Under the pieces are notes generated by a model that saw only the letters and a list, made by a program, of their open reading frames with translations, was not told where the DNA came from and did not search any database. Made by a program: the position numbers and the translations under genes. A stretch of DNA of 64,000 bases from Procambarus clarkii (Eukaryota > Arthropoda > Malacostraca > Decapoda > Cambaridae): assembly GCF_040958095.1 (NCBI RefSeq), contig NC_091175.1, positions 22,088,659-22,152,658 on the forward strand, given 5' to 3'. Positions 22,770-37,100 of the stretch are shown here, piece by piece (the first letter of the stretch is position 1; each line of letters begins with the position of its first letter).

Positions 22770-23480
22770 GTTGGCTGTATCGGTAGCCTCACAGGATGAA
22801 TATGTGGTCCATTCCTGCTCTCGGGAGAGATATGTGATGAATTGCTCACAGGATAGGTATGGGTGGAGTCCACTACCGCACAAAGGATGAGTATGGAGTG
22901 CACGTCATAAAAGTATTTGTGTGTACGTCTGATAACATACTACTTGTGAAGGAGGAAATGTATATGTTTATCTCTCAGAATGTTTGGTAATATGTTTATT
23001 GTTTGTGATGTGTGTCTATGTATGTATTAACACGTTGTACTGAACGGGGTGAGAATAGCTTGAGCTACCTCATCCCTTTGTGTGTATTTTACCTCAATAA
23101 ACTTATTTCAATTTCAATTTAAATTCAACTTCTCACAGCATAGGTATGTGGTGCATTACCACTCACATGATGGGTATGTGGTTCATTACTGCTCATAGGG
23201 GGGGTAATGGATCCACTGCCGATGACAAGTTGGGTATGCTGGAGCCACTATCGCCCACAGGATAAGTATGGGGTCCACTACTGCTTACAGGATGGGTATG
23301 GGATGCACTTTCTCTCACAGGATGGGTATGGGGTGCACTCTCTCACAGGATGGGTATGGGGTGCACTCTCTCACAGGATGGGTATGGGGTGCACTCTCTC
23401 ACAGGATGGGTTTGTGGGTGCACACACACAGAATGGGTATGTGGGTGCACACTCACAGAATGGGTATGAGCTGCATAATA
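22770..23480 (+). repeat. Decayed minisatellite, ~28-30 bp (CACAGGATGGGTATGGGGT family)
   Basis: Degenerate units at 22788-22900, interrupted by unrelated DNA, then clearer units at 23130-23475 built on CTCACAGGATGGGTATGGGG plus TGCACT or TCCACTAC. It ends in GCATAATAAATGAAC. The same unit recurs inverted at 47795-48110 and 56315-56700. Confidence 0.8.
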
Positions 23481-24900
23481 AATGAACTGATGTAGAAAAA
23501 TATAACAACGTAGCATACTCATTTATGCTAGGAATAACGTCAGTGTCGAGACACTTCACTCATGTTGTCAGCCAGGAGTACCACGAGTGCTTCAACTCCC
23601 ACGTCACAGAACTCATCAAGGTGGAGCGAGGGACGCAGAGTGCACACTGAGAGGTCCCGCCGTCAACTGCGGCCACCCGCTTGGCTGCTACGGATTCTAT
23701 GGTGCTCCTTTTTTCTTCTAATCAGGAACGTTCGAGCCCAAGCAACCCACCTACCTTATCGAGGCCAATGCGTGGAAAACGTCAATATTAATGTGCTTTC
23801 GTTTTTACTAATGCGTTATATTTTTAGCGGATGGGTTGATAATGTTAAAATACAAGAAGTATGACGGAACATTCTTTTTCAAGGGAGAATTGAAACATCA
23901 TGCTATTACTGTCATGACGTGTAGTAGCAGCAGTAAAGGACAATAAGTGTCACAATATCTTGTAAGCTAAGTGTAACAATGGAGTTCTCAGAGGACCTGC
24001 AATTGCTCCTTGCACTTGCAGGTCCTCTGTGAGAACCCTGGTTCTCACAAAGGCTCACACTAAGGCTCTGTCTATTGCTGTTTCTGCAACAGGACCTGTT
24101 ATCATATTGAGGTAGGAAGCAGATTTATTTTTTCATTCAATAATTATGAGAAATAATAATAAGGTCTAATACAAAAAAACTCAAATCATCATCTCACAGT
24201 CTCCAGTCTTATATGTAATTATGTATTTGCGTAATTATGTATTATGTAATTGATTTGCGTCAATAGTCATCAATACATTTATTTTAATGAGATTTCAGCA
24301 GAAATAAATTTTCACAATGAGTTTAGAAATGTACTTTTTTTTTGTAAGGAAATATAATACATTAATACGATTAACACAAGCAATAGAACTTTGACTAGGT
24401 AATTTTAATGAAATCAATTTAATTTTCTAGGATCATTTCATTCCCACCATCCTACCAAAATAGTGAACATTTATTTATTATTTTATTTATAAATTTGACA
24501 GAAAGAAGTAGGAACATTAAAGTAAATTTAAGGGTTATCCACAGGTACAGTTTAGCACAATTTGAGGACTATTGCAAGATATAATATAGCCAACTATGTG
24601 TATAACAAGATATAAGATAACAGCAATGATTACAATGGTAAAGTTGTATGGCATAGGTACATATTTTTAGGAATTGGACAGCACTTGATACAGTGCGAGT
24701 TTCAAGCACTAGGTAGGAAACTATGAAGATGAAATTAGGTTGTTGACTACTACGTTTAATAACAATGACGGCAGAATCTAAGCATTAAAAAAATATGCAA
24801 GCATATATATCTAATTTTATAATTAATAGTTATTTAACATATGTATTAATATAAATTATTTTGTATTATATATATTTTATAATTACAAAGCGGCGTATTG
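23481..24900. other. Intergenic upstream of DNAJC17
   Basis: AT-rich. It contains a hairpin at 23984-24036. I see no gene. The 100-aa frame at 23562-23864 lacks any recognisable motif. Confidence 0.4.
23984..24036. other. Hairpin-forming inverted repeat
   Basis: GTTCTCAGAGGACCTGCAA pairs with TTGCAGGTCCTCTGTGAGAAC across a 13-nt loop, with a 2-nt bulge. Probably a remnant of a fold-back element. Confidence 0.7.
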
Positions 24901-24915
24901 AGTATGAATTTAGAA

Positions 24916-25115
24916 GTTCTCCCCCCCCTCGGCCCCTCCCCCCCCACCCCCGTCCATGTAAACAGAGGCCGTGTTGGAGGCTGTGCAGCCTGGCTCCAGT
25001 TACTTTCGACCCTAAGTGTAACTTCTGCGAGTATAAAACTTTAGAATTAGCTGTTTAAAATATTAGAAGAAGAAGCTCATCTGAAGAAGGTGGTAGAGGT
25101 GGAGTGTGGGCCGCC
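24916..25115 (+). promoter_or_regulatory. Probable DNAJC17 promoter/5' UTR region
   Basis: A C-rich block (24919-24956) precedes a moderately GC-rich stretch leading to the ATG at 25116. No clear TATA box sits at a useful distance. The placement is inferred from the gene model only. Confidence 0.35.
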
Positions 25116-25199
25116 ATGTCGAAGAAACGTAGCAAGGAAATCATGAAGTTGGACCTCTATGAAATTCTGGAGATTCCTATACACGCAGAGGAGAAGGAG
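25116..25199 (+). CDS. DNAJC17: DNAJC17 exon 1 (coding part)
   Basis: ATG in a good context (CCGCCATGT). It encodes 28 aa beginning [18 protein letters not shown]. Donor is GTTGGT at 25200; phase 0. Confidence 0.9.
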
Positions 25200-28100
25200 G
25201 TTGGTTTTGGGGTCATTTGTAGTACATGGAGACGTTACACAGGTGATCACTGAATAGGGTGAAGGTTATGTACCTTTCCTTGATGCACCTGTAAGCAGCA
25301 TTAGTCTTACAAGGGAGCAGTCCCCGTGGCGTAATGATAAGACACTTGCCTGGCGTTTCGTAAACGTTTTGGCCTGGGTTCGTATTCTGGCCGGGGAGGA
25401 TTTACTGGGTGCCAATCCTTAACTGTAGCCGCTGTTTACCCAACAGTAAAATGGTACCTGATTTTTAAACGATTTGGCGGGTTGTATTCCGGGGAAAATT
25501 AGAATTTAGAACCTGCCTGAAATGCTATGCATGCTAGTGGCTGTACAAGAATGTAAGAACTCTTGTATATATAAATAAAAAAAATCGATAAATAACAATA
25601 TAATGGTTTCATCCATAGGACAGTTTACCACTTGATTTTGGAGCTAATTTAACCTAATATAATCAACCTACCTAACTCAGCCCAACCCATCTTAACAATC
25701 TAAACAGACCTACCCAAACAGTTTATACAGTTTTAATGATTAGAATATTAGCTCCGTTGGAAAAACACGTGTATGAATTGACCAGATACAAGTCACTTAG
25801 TACCCAAAACGGTTTTCCAATTAATTTTAAAACCTTCTTAACCTAACTCAAGTTAGCGCTTAACCCAACCTAATCAGCCTGACTTAATAATATACTGTAT
25901 ATAGTTTTAAAATTAGAAAATGAGCTTTGTCAAAATGCATGTGTTTGTGTTTTGACCATACTCCAATACTGTATTACAATTCTCCAATTTCACCGTAACT
26001 GTAAATGAATATCAGGACCATTTCTAATTTCACCCTTTCTACTAGCCAGGTTTTAAGAGTTAGGATAGGCAAAGATAAACTTCGATGGCTAGGTTCGGTT
26101 AATTTGCTTAGATTAGTGCAGTACGTAGGTGCCATGTTAAATTTCATTCTCGGTAAGCTTACTGTTGATTGTTAAAGGTTATATACAGTATTGGTGAACA
26201 TAATTCCAAATAATATTAATAATGATAATGAAATAATGATAGTACTGTACTGCATTTAAAGTTTACCAAAAATGGCAAGCCAGTTTAACACGTAGAGAAT
26301 TTTGTAATGCCATTAGGGTAGAAGATAGGGCACAAAATCGACAGTGAAATGCCATCTGTGATGTCACAATTAATAGTAAACAAGATTTTGTGATTTTTCT
26401 GGGGCGACATGGTTCTGTAAATAAATACAGTAACCTCATGGATCTGTAAATAAATAACCTTGTGGCTCTGTATCCAATATATGTAAAATATAGGATAAGT
26501 GGAGGTTCTTGAGGTTTGGATATATGCTGTAATTTACATAAAAATGTTTTCAGAACATTGTATATAGTAACTTAAGAAAGGATGTAGGTTTCATTCGAAA
26601 ATGTGTTTTTTTAATACACTTGCACATACACTGGGTCTTACCTTCACCATCATTCAATCACTACAGCATTTTAGTAAATTTATCAATAATCCAATATTAC
26701 TGTATTATTATCCACATCTTCCTTGTTATTTTTTGGTTATAACAGAAATTAATGAGAACATTTTAAATATAACTTGGCAGAGTTTAACTGCTATGCAGTA
26801 TTACTGTACTATATAATTAATAATAATACAGTAATTCATTGTGTTGGGGGGAGGACGGATAGCCATTATACACATACAGTAGATGTTAGGCTTATTTCAG
26901 GGGTAATGCCCCCGCAGGGTCAAATTTTTACCCTTCCAAGGATGCAACCCAACATCAAGCTGACTAACTCCTGGGGTACCTATTTACTGCTAGGGGGGAC
27001 AGGAGCATTAGGTGATAGGAAGTGCACCCTAATCATTTCTTTTCCCCCAGGATTCGAACCCTGAATTTTCAATTGTAGGTCAACTTCAAACCCATCTGTA
27101 CTACTGGGACCCCTCACAGGATATGGTCTAACTGCAGATAATTTTGTCAATTTAGAAAATGGCTATTTTCCACAATTATTCCTCCCTGCATAATATTCTG
27201 TTTGAATATAAAAATAGTTCCAAAATTTATTACCAAAATATCCACAAAATTATTTAATATGTTAGTAGTGTCTCTCTTGCTTCACAAAATATGAGTACAG
27301 TATTTTTGTAAAATTGTACGAGAAGGTAAGTAGGATAGGTAATAATTTTATCAACTAATTTATGTAACTACCATCACTGTTGCAACTTTTTCAGATAAAG
27401 AAGTCGTATAGAAAAAAAGCTCTTAAATGTCATCCAGATAAAAATCCTGATAACCCAGATGCTGCTGATGAATTTGACAAACTAAAGAAAATTCTTGAGA
27501 TTTTGTTAGATCCAGGTAAGGATATTTTGTTGCTCTGAACATATTTGTCCATTACACATTAAAATAATGTGATATACTCTGCTACTATATATTTTAAAAT
27601 GTATTGGTTTCATGTGCAAAGATTTTTATTGTTTTAATTTTTGTTGCTGTAGTGCGGTGGTTTATGTCCTCGGCTTATAACCGAGGATCTTGGTTTCGAT
27701 CCTTGGGCAGGGCAGAGACAGTTAGGCACATTTCCTTTCACCTGATAATTCTGTTCACCTAGCAATAAATATGTTCTCAGGTGTTGGGCAACAGTTGTAG
27801 ATTGCATCCTGGGAAAGGTCATCAGGAGTTGGCCTAGGGGGGACTTTGATAAGCTTAACAGGCTTCCTGCCCCTGACTCTGGGAACCATATTGTGAATCA
27901 ATAGTAACAAAAGTTATACAGCAATATAGCATCCAGAGATTAAACTTCAGTTTATGATGGCAGGCCCCTAGACAAAGATAATGTTTTGGTTTATTGTACT
28001 ACAGATACAACTATACCGTACTGTACTGGCATGTACACATTTTCCGAGAGGGATCCCTTGGTAACCGTTCAAGCTTATCTCTGATACCTTGGAGGGATGA

Positions 28101-31100
28101 GGTACTATAATTGAAGACCCGACCATTTCTGTCAGCCTTGGATGGGGCAGCTCATTCTGAAAATATCAATGCTTAAACCCCTTCAATCATTTGCTTGTTT
28201 TACCCGAGTTTACCTGAGAGCCACTAGTGGCCTCAACAAGGACAGGAAGCCACAGCTTGTCAAAGATCCCCTTATTTGCCTAAACTTGTTTTGATGTACT
28301 TATTCTTTTTGATGGCTTATTCTCATTTTTGAGCTTGTCTCTGATCCTGAAGCTCCCTATGTCTTGTAAAAAGAGCCATATTCTGGTCCTGGTTTCTGGT
28401 AGACTCAAGTGAGTCTCGGAGCACTGGTGCATTTTGTAAAGACTTGGCAGCCCTAGTGCTATAGGTATGGTGGAACACAACTGAGTTGCCTACCAGAAAA
28501 CGCATTTCATTACGTTCAATGCTTGATTTCTTAAATGCCTCTGTCAGTAACCCAATACACATGCCAAAAATAGTTCTTGTGTTTACATTTGTACTATAAA
28601 TTCAACTTTAGCCTTGTGCATTAAAAAATAATATTTAAAATTTTGGTAGAAGCATTAATGTTTTCGCAAAATTTATAAAAAAAAGGGAAACAGTATAGAT
28701 AAAAAAAAGGTTTAAGATAATGTAAAATTACATATACCTGTATATACATTCACCTTAATTTACAATACTGTACTAGAAAGTAATGTTCAATCCCTAGGAA
28801 CACGTAAAGCATATGACAAGGTCCTCAAGAGTCGTAAGGCGGCAGCTATTAGAGCCAGTGAAGTTGATGCCAGAACACAGAAGTTAAGATCAGATTTGGA
28901 GGTACGGGAAAGACGTGCTCAACGCACTAGGGAACAGCTGGAGATATCAGAGGAGGAAAAGTTAGTACATTTTTCACATTTGTATTGTATTTTACCTGCT
29001 TGTAATTTTTCTTTGGTTAGTGACATGGAACTTGTAAATTGATTACCTTTAGCATTAAGGTTAAGTTTGAACAAACTAGAAATCTAGATATGTATGCCCT
29101 TAAAATAAATGCCACCTATGGGAGCATACTGTACATACATACGCCTTCAGACAAGAATGGGTATCACCTCCATCCACTATTGCAATTAAAATAGTGTGAC
29201 TATAAACACTTTATTTTGCAGTAGAATTTCTGATCAGTTTGTGAAGGTTGATTTGTGTTGTGATAGGGGACTGGTTTACAGTCCCTGGTGACGTAGTGAT
29301 AACACACGCCCCGTGTGTGTGTTTGGGTTTGAGTCCTGGCCAGGAAGGACTGACTGAGCACCAATCCTTAACTATTCCCCTCTTCATCCAGCAGTAATTG
29401 GGTACCTAATTGTTAATCGATTGGCAGTCGTGTTCCAGGAAAAACTAGTAAGGTAAGGCTTACCATGAGCTATTGAAATGAAAAGCTCTCGGACTTGCTA
29501 AGATGAGTCAAATCGTCTATTCTTGTACCCTCACAGATGCATCTGAGACAGCGTCTTCGTCAGTAATTTCTTTTTTGTTAAGTGCTAATTTTATGAATAT
29601 AAAAGACATAAACAAATGATCTGGGTTTTGCTACAGAATGTTATATGGAGGTAATAAATGTGTGTTGTATTTAAGATGGATTTTGTACACTAATAGTATT
29701 AGTTGTAATAGTATATTCATAAATATTCATTTATATATAATTTAAATCATACATAATACAACTGTCTGTGTATATAATCAATGAGCTTTATCTTGGAATA
29801 TATTATACTGTACTATATTAAAAAATAACAAGAGTAAAATTTAATTAGGTTAGTCTTCAAAAAACTTATTATACATATTCTGTACATTTATGGTTGATTA
29901 TTATTACGGTAAATCTTTTGAAGTTAGGTACACTAATTGTGACAAAACTAGAGAAGTTAGATACATTATTTGTGACAAAACCTTATTCAAATAAGAATAT
30001 CTGGCTATACAGTATTTATATGGACCTTATTACTATGTTCCAGACTTCGACGTGAATTAAAAAGATTGGAAGAGGAAGGTGAACGGCTTATTTCAGAGGA
30101 ATTGGATCGAGTAAATAGACAGGTTGAGGAAGAGCTTTCTCGAGGTAAGAGTAACCTAATATATCTTGTCACAGTATCTCAAAATTAACAGTTAAAACCC
30201 AGAGTTAGACAAAAAATTGTATTTTCAAAGCAGTTTTGATGGCCACTGCAACCATCTTCAGCCGAGGTTACAAAGCTCGCTGCATTTTTTTTTTTTTTTT
30301 TAGCTAAGGCTGTAATAACACACTGCAACTATCTTCAGCTGAGGTTACAAAATGCAATGCAACCATCTACAGCTGTGTTATGTCATGCTCCCAAGCAAGG
30401 CTTGTGGAGTAGAACTATTCCTCGTAAATCAGTGAACCTCCTGGCCTCAAATATGTAAGTTCAAAATGTCTAGGGTTGAGTGAAATTCTTAGTAAAATCC
30501 ACCAGTTTACTGGGGCAAATCTATTTACATGACACAGCTTATTTACTGTGTCACGTACTGTCATTATTTCCTTATGACTGTGTCATACAGAGACAGTTGT
30601 ATACTGTATGTACATACCCACGTATGTATACAAATGCCATACACAAATGTCATTATTTACTTAAGTCTGTGTCATACACACAGTTGTATGCTGTATATAC
30701 ATACCCACAACCAAGTAACAGTTGAGTTAACACAAGGCACAAGTCACAGCAGCTAGATGTCACTAAGCAAAGATAACTCGATAACATGGGTACACGAGAC
30801 ATCTTAACACTTTCGCGTCCTGGGTGTGCGCGTCACAAACTTTGACATCGTGCCCCCGGCGGTGTGGGCAAGCGCGCGGCGACACCGAAATGTGTATATT
30901 TGTTTCAGTTTTCTCACCTTACTTCTCGTGCTGCGTCGTTCGTTTTGGTATCATTGTGTTCGCAATAGGATTCCCTACAGGTGTATGTGCATATAAGGTC
31001 CAAAAGCCCGGCATGACTCCCCTTAGCAAAGTCTAAAGTTACTCGTGAACGAGCACCAATTGCACACCCGCAACCTAATGTGTATACTCGTTCGGTTTGA

Positions 31101-34100
31101 TAACATCAATTTTCGTGTTACGTCTTTCGTTTTGGTATCAAATTGTTTGCAATATAAAGGTGCGTATTTTAAAACTAGTCCCATAATAATAGAACAATAA
31201 ATGGAATTTTAACAAATATTTTAAAATTTGGACCAAAAACGAATTTATAATCTTTCCAGTGTTCTGACATCAATTTTTGTGTTACATCTTTCATTTGGGT
31301 ATCAAATTGTGTGCACTCTAAAGGCGCTCATTTTAAAACCACTCCCAGATTGATCGGATAAAATTTAAAGTTTTAACACACATTTTAAAATGTAGACACC
31401 GATCTCATCACCGACTCAGATTCAAGAGAAAAATTTCTAAAGCCTGGAGCATTTGAAGAGTACAAAAGTGTTAAGACTGGCTGTTAAGTTGTGGACGTAG
31501 TAGGTGGTGAGGTTACATAACCAGATTGGGGGTAATGTCTCGGCATGAACGTCAATAAACACAAGTCCGTGAACTATCACTTTGTCCTTCAGAAAAACTT
31601 AAGTTCCAACTGGATTGGCAAATGGCAAAGTAAAAAAAAAAATTCTCACAATTGAGTCCACAATGACTCAGAATATGACAGTCAGGAAACTCTCTACTGA
31701 AGTCCACAATGAATGACAAATGGCAAAGTCAATTACTCGTCTTCAAAAGTTACTGTTCTGGCAGAGTCAGGAATCTTGTCTCAAAAGTTCACAAACCCTG
31801 GAATTTGACTAATTCTGGAGAGGAGATTCAGGAATTAAAGTACACACAGGTATCAAAATATGACAGTCCCAAAACGGATCTAATATTACAAGTCACTTCA
31901 TCCCAGGAGTTACAATTTGAGAATTAGTGATAACACTTAATAACTCTGATCCACACAATAATACCCCTCTTACCTTACTAGTAAGAAGGCAATAGATAAA
32001 TACAAATATCCCTGATATACTATTACTCGGAGCACACACTACAACATGTGGACCCCCTACAGAAACTGACAGACAAGTGAAAATTGCTGCTTCCCGTCTC
32101 CACAGGTCAACTAAACAATACCAACCTAAGGGTATATGCTTAACACACTCTGGGTAACGAAAAGACAACATAAGTAAATTACACAACCCGGGAACATACG
32201 CAGATGTTCAACTACTCAAAATAATAATTACGTATATAGTATATATACATACACAACAGAAACAAAAACCTACAACCACCGCACAGGTTGGCTGCTGTGA
32301 CGAGAACACATGAAAGCACACTTACTCAGACACACATGTGTGGGGCGGGGGGTCACTGTCAGCAGCCAGCCGCCACTCGTGCAACTAGAAGTTAAACACA
32401 CAACAACAACGATAATATAACATAATAGAATGTAATAATACCACAATACATGTGTATACTGTATAATGAAAGTGCAATAGAGTACATATATGCATAAATT
32501 TTAATACTGCAGTGTAAAACTGTAATAAGAGATACATTAACCCTTTAACTGCATGGCCTATAAATGACACCCCCCCCCATCCTCAGTGCGCAAGAAATAA
32601 ATTCTTGGGAAAAAATAATTTTTTTATTCTGAAAGTGTCAAAAACCCCTCCCTGTATATGGGTATAGCAACGGAATTTCGAAATTGTACTTACTATGGCT
32701 GCGATGGGGTCCGTAAGGTGGCGCGTGACGTCATCATTCCCCGTGCGCCCGTGCCGTGAGCTCCCGGGGCCGGTGGGGCGCCCGGGGCGGGGCGTGTGAG
32801 TTGCTGCGAATATATTTTTTGCACATTTTTTGCTCACATTTCCAAATACAATTTATTACATTTTACATGCCGAACAGATGTATGGTGAACACATACTCTA
32901 TATTATGGCAGTAGAACATCTGTACTGTCCGTAGACAGTGTGTTACGTGCATGATACTTGTGTACACATATGTTGCACATATTTACCATGTATCATGCTA
33001 ATTTATGTATATATACAATCTATTTACAGACTGTACACTGTCACACATTATACACATTCACCATCAACACATTCAGAACATCGTGAGAGTGAGCAGCCAC
33101 ACCCAGACAGGCCCTCCCTCACTCCAATATCTTACTCGCCAACATTGCTCTTCCCACCATACTGTTATTGTTTTTATTACTGTACACTATTTACACATGT
33201 TATATATACCTATCTACATGTTTTATTTACCAGAACTATGCAAGTAAGCCGGTATTGTGTCCAAACAGTACAGTGGCCACCATACACTGCATGAGAAATC
33301 ACACAGCAGACAGCAGACGACACTACGATTACGACGTCACCTCCCTCACCAAAATAGCTCCACTCAACATACTCCTGTTGCTGTTATTACACTATATACA
33401 CACACACACTGTATATACCCATGTACATGTGTGTTCCCCATAGCGAACCACGAAGCTAGTATGGTGAGCAAAAAAAGAGTGGTTGCCACACAGTGAGGCT
33501 ACCTCAATTCTCTCCCTTCCTCCCTCCCTCACCAAAATTCCTCCTTCCACAATACTACGCACAATGCTAATTATAACCACAATCCTGGTCACTAATTGCT
33601 GTAAATGAATAATTGACCACAAGTTTATTTTGAAAAGGAACCTAAGAAGTCGTTTGAAGATTCCTAGGTGGACGAAATAATGCTGTGGTGCTGTGGCTAG
33701 CACTGTGAACATCGTGAACAGCATTGAATTACTGATATTTGAACATTGTACCCAGTCATTTTCACACTAAGGCTCTTCTATAATACTATCATGGCTAAAT
33801 AATACAGGTTATATATATATTTTGACATTATTAGGCGATGCTGTGGTCACACGCTGAAGAGCAGTGCTGTGCGCTCATACTGCGAGCACCAGCCTTGGTT
33901 GCTCACTCATTACTGAGGCTCTCATACCCGGGAATGTGGACCATGATTTTTTTAAAGATGGCGTCTGTTTACAAGAGCCCTGAGGAAGCTGATGTGAACT
34001 CCATGTTGCTGTGGGAGTTTTGAATGGAACGTGAAAAATACAAATACCTGGAGGCGCGTAGCGCACCCCAGATGTGGGCCTGCAAGGCGCGTTGTGCAGT

Positions 34101-37100
34101 TAAAGGGTTAACACATACAGGTATGACCTCAGTATATCCAATCTGAACTGGTTCAGCTGGGTCATAACAAGCTGAGGTTACAAAATGCATTGCAGCCATC
34201 TTCAGCTGAAGTTACAAAACAGATTAGTTACAAAACTGAAGTAATCTCGAATGAAGAAAGTGCCAGTTTGTAAAGAAACTGCTTTATAATTTTGTAATAC
34301 AGAGGATTTTTATTTGAATGTAATTCGACTAACAAGAACCCAGATGTATCAGAAGACTTCTGATTGCAAGCTAATTGTGGTTGGTTGTATTGGAATTTAA
34401 CTGAAGACTTACAGTGAATTAAATCCTTGTAATTTGGACCAAAAGCTTGTACTGAAAAAAATTGTATTGATATCAATAATATCATTTCCAAATTATTTTG
34501 GTATAAAAAATGCACATGTTCGGCATAAATGACAAAAAAATCTAAGCTTTGATGCTGTGCAAACTCTTACTGCAGATGGATCCTGCTTGAATCTTCCAAT
34601 GTGAGCAAGAGTCCACTGTGCATTTGCCTCTTCCATTGTTGGTTTTACCATCATGTGTTGAGATTCCTATTACATGTATTATGATTATCATCCAGACACC
34701 TCAATACCTACTTGATAGTGTAGATAATTTTGATGAACACTTGCTACACACAAGCTTGTTAACAATTGTGTGTTGATGAATCATGAATTGCCATCACCGG
34801 CAATTGCAGGGAGGGGAGGGAGCCGGTCGGCCGAGCGGACAGCATGCTGGATTTGTGATTCTGTGGTCCCGGGTTCGATCCCGGGCGCTGGCGAGAAACA
34901 ATGGGCAGAGTTTCTTTCACCCTATGCCCCTGTTACCTCGCAGTAAATAGGTACCTAGGTGTTACTCAGCTGTCACGGGCTGCTTCCTGGGGGTGGAGGC
35001 CTGGTCGAGGACCGGGCCGCGGGGACACTAAAAAGCCCCGAAATCATCTCAAGATAACCTCAAGATGATCACTGTGGCCTGATGAGTGTTCTCTATAATA
35101 TTTGTTTTTGGGGGAGAGGAATCTTGTACTTAGGGGATATCGAAGTCTCCTTTGGTTAACTACCGAGTTCCCCTAACTGCAACCCAAGACAAGTGCTTGA
35201 CTCCTAGGCATCTATTTATTGTTGGGTAAACAGAGGCATCAGGGGAGAGGAAATATGCATAACTGTTTCTGTCCCGCCTGGGGATCGAACTCAGGTAGGT
35301 CAGGCTGTAGACCACTACTATAGGTCCCCTCTATATCACAGCTATGAACCCTAGGGATTTGAAGAGGCTTTACTGCTTATTTAACCCTTTGGCTGTGCAT
35401 CCCATCAGGTGATGGAGTGGCTAAATACGCTCAAACTGTACTCGCCTAATTGTGCTTGCGGGGGTTGAGCTTTGGCTCTTTGGTCTCGCCTCTCAACTGT
35501 CAATCAACTGGTGTACAGATTCTTGAGCCTACTGGGCTCTATCATATCTACATTTGAAACTGTGTTTGGAGTCAGCCACATCACTTCCTAGTGCATTCCA
35601 TTTATTAACTACTCTGACACTGAAAAAATTCTTTCTAACGTCTCTGTGGCTCATCTGGGTACTAAGTTCCCACCTGTGTCCCCTTGTTCGTGTCCCACCC
35701 GTGCTGAAGAGTTTCTTTGTCCACCCTGTCAATTCCCCTGAGAATTTTGTAGGTGGTTATCATGTCTCCCCTTACTCTTCTGTTTTCAGAAGTGCATCCC
35801 ATCAGGTGATGGAGTGGCTAAATATGCTCAAACTGTGCATCCCATCAGGTGAAGTACAGTATTAGGGTGCCACGGAAGATTTAAGTCCTGCACATACATG
35901 GGGCTCACATTTGCTTCCTCAGGCTTCCAGTACCCATCTGCCATCTTGAAAAAAAATCGAGTCCCCTCACTTTTCTTCTGGAGCCAAACTAAAAAGATGA
36001 GGACCATGTCTGGCAAATCATCTCCTCCATCTGCCCTAGGGCAGCCATTCTAGGACCATCAAACTTTTAATAATAGCAAATGTGTGATTACCATGCACAT
36101 ATTTACAGGCAAAATGTGTGCTGTGAGCAGTTATGAGATTTAGGCTTAGATATATTAGTGCTAATAAATATATGCTGTACATATGTTTATACTCATATCT
36201 GTATATATACAGTATTTATATTTTCTTAGTTATACATAATGAACACCATGTTTGACACATCAATACAACCTGTTAGAATGAGAAACTAAATAAAGTGAGA
36301 AGCTATGAAAATTAATTGACAAAGTTATTTCCATGGCACCGCGCCTCATTTGTACTCCAAAAATGCAACTTCTTGGTGCCACTACAGCTAAACCACAAGA
36401 AGCAGAGACTTTTTATTTGGATTTTCATGCTTCCTGGATGCTAATAACAATGTACAGTGGTACCTCGGTTTAAGAGTTTAATCCGTTCCTGGAGACAGCT
36501 CGTATTCCGATGCTAATTTCCCCATAAGAAATAATGGGAAATGAATTAATCCGTTCCTGACTTCCCCAAAAACCTCACTTCAAACTAAATTTTATACCTA
36601 ATTCATCTAAATAAGCCTATAAAACTATGTTCAAGTTATTACTTACCCTTGTTGATGAATGCTGTAGGCATATAGAAGATGGTGAGGAGGGGGGAGAAGG
36701 AGAGGTGTTACTGTTTGGAAGGGAAGTCCCCTTCCATTATAACATCAGGCAGTGAGGACCTTTCTGGTGTGCACTCCCTGGCACGTTTTGCCTGCATACC
36801 ACTGGGTCCTGATTGTGGCTCACTGCTCGATTTTCTCAAAACAAATCTGTCCATGGAAGCTTGTTTTTCCCTTTTTCGCAAGTTGTCTCTGTAGTAAGGC
36901 ATTACATTGTCATTGAAAAGATTAAGGCAACGGCCTACTACAGCTTTCTCTGGGCGAGTCTTTTCAATAAAAGTTTGCATCTCTTCCCATATCTGACACA
37001 CCTTAATTTGTGCAGAAGGGACATTTGCTACTGCCTCATCCTCCTCCACTGGAGAAACATCCTCAGCTGGGTCTTCTTGCTGTTCCTTTTGAAAGGCATG

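Noticed and set aside
23562-23864. 100-aa plus frame as a small gene
   Set aside because: No recognisable motif, splice context or composition signal; it may be chance.
34818-34890. A functional tRNA gene (Leu/Ser-like)
   Set aside because: The box A and B match but the sequence continues into a SINE body repeated at 41971-42222, and a full cloverleaf was not seen.
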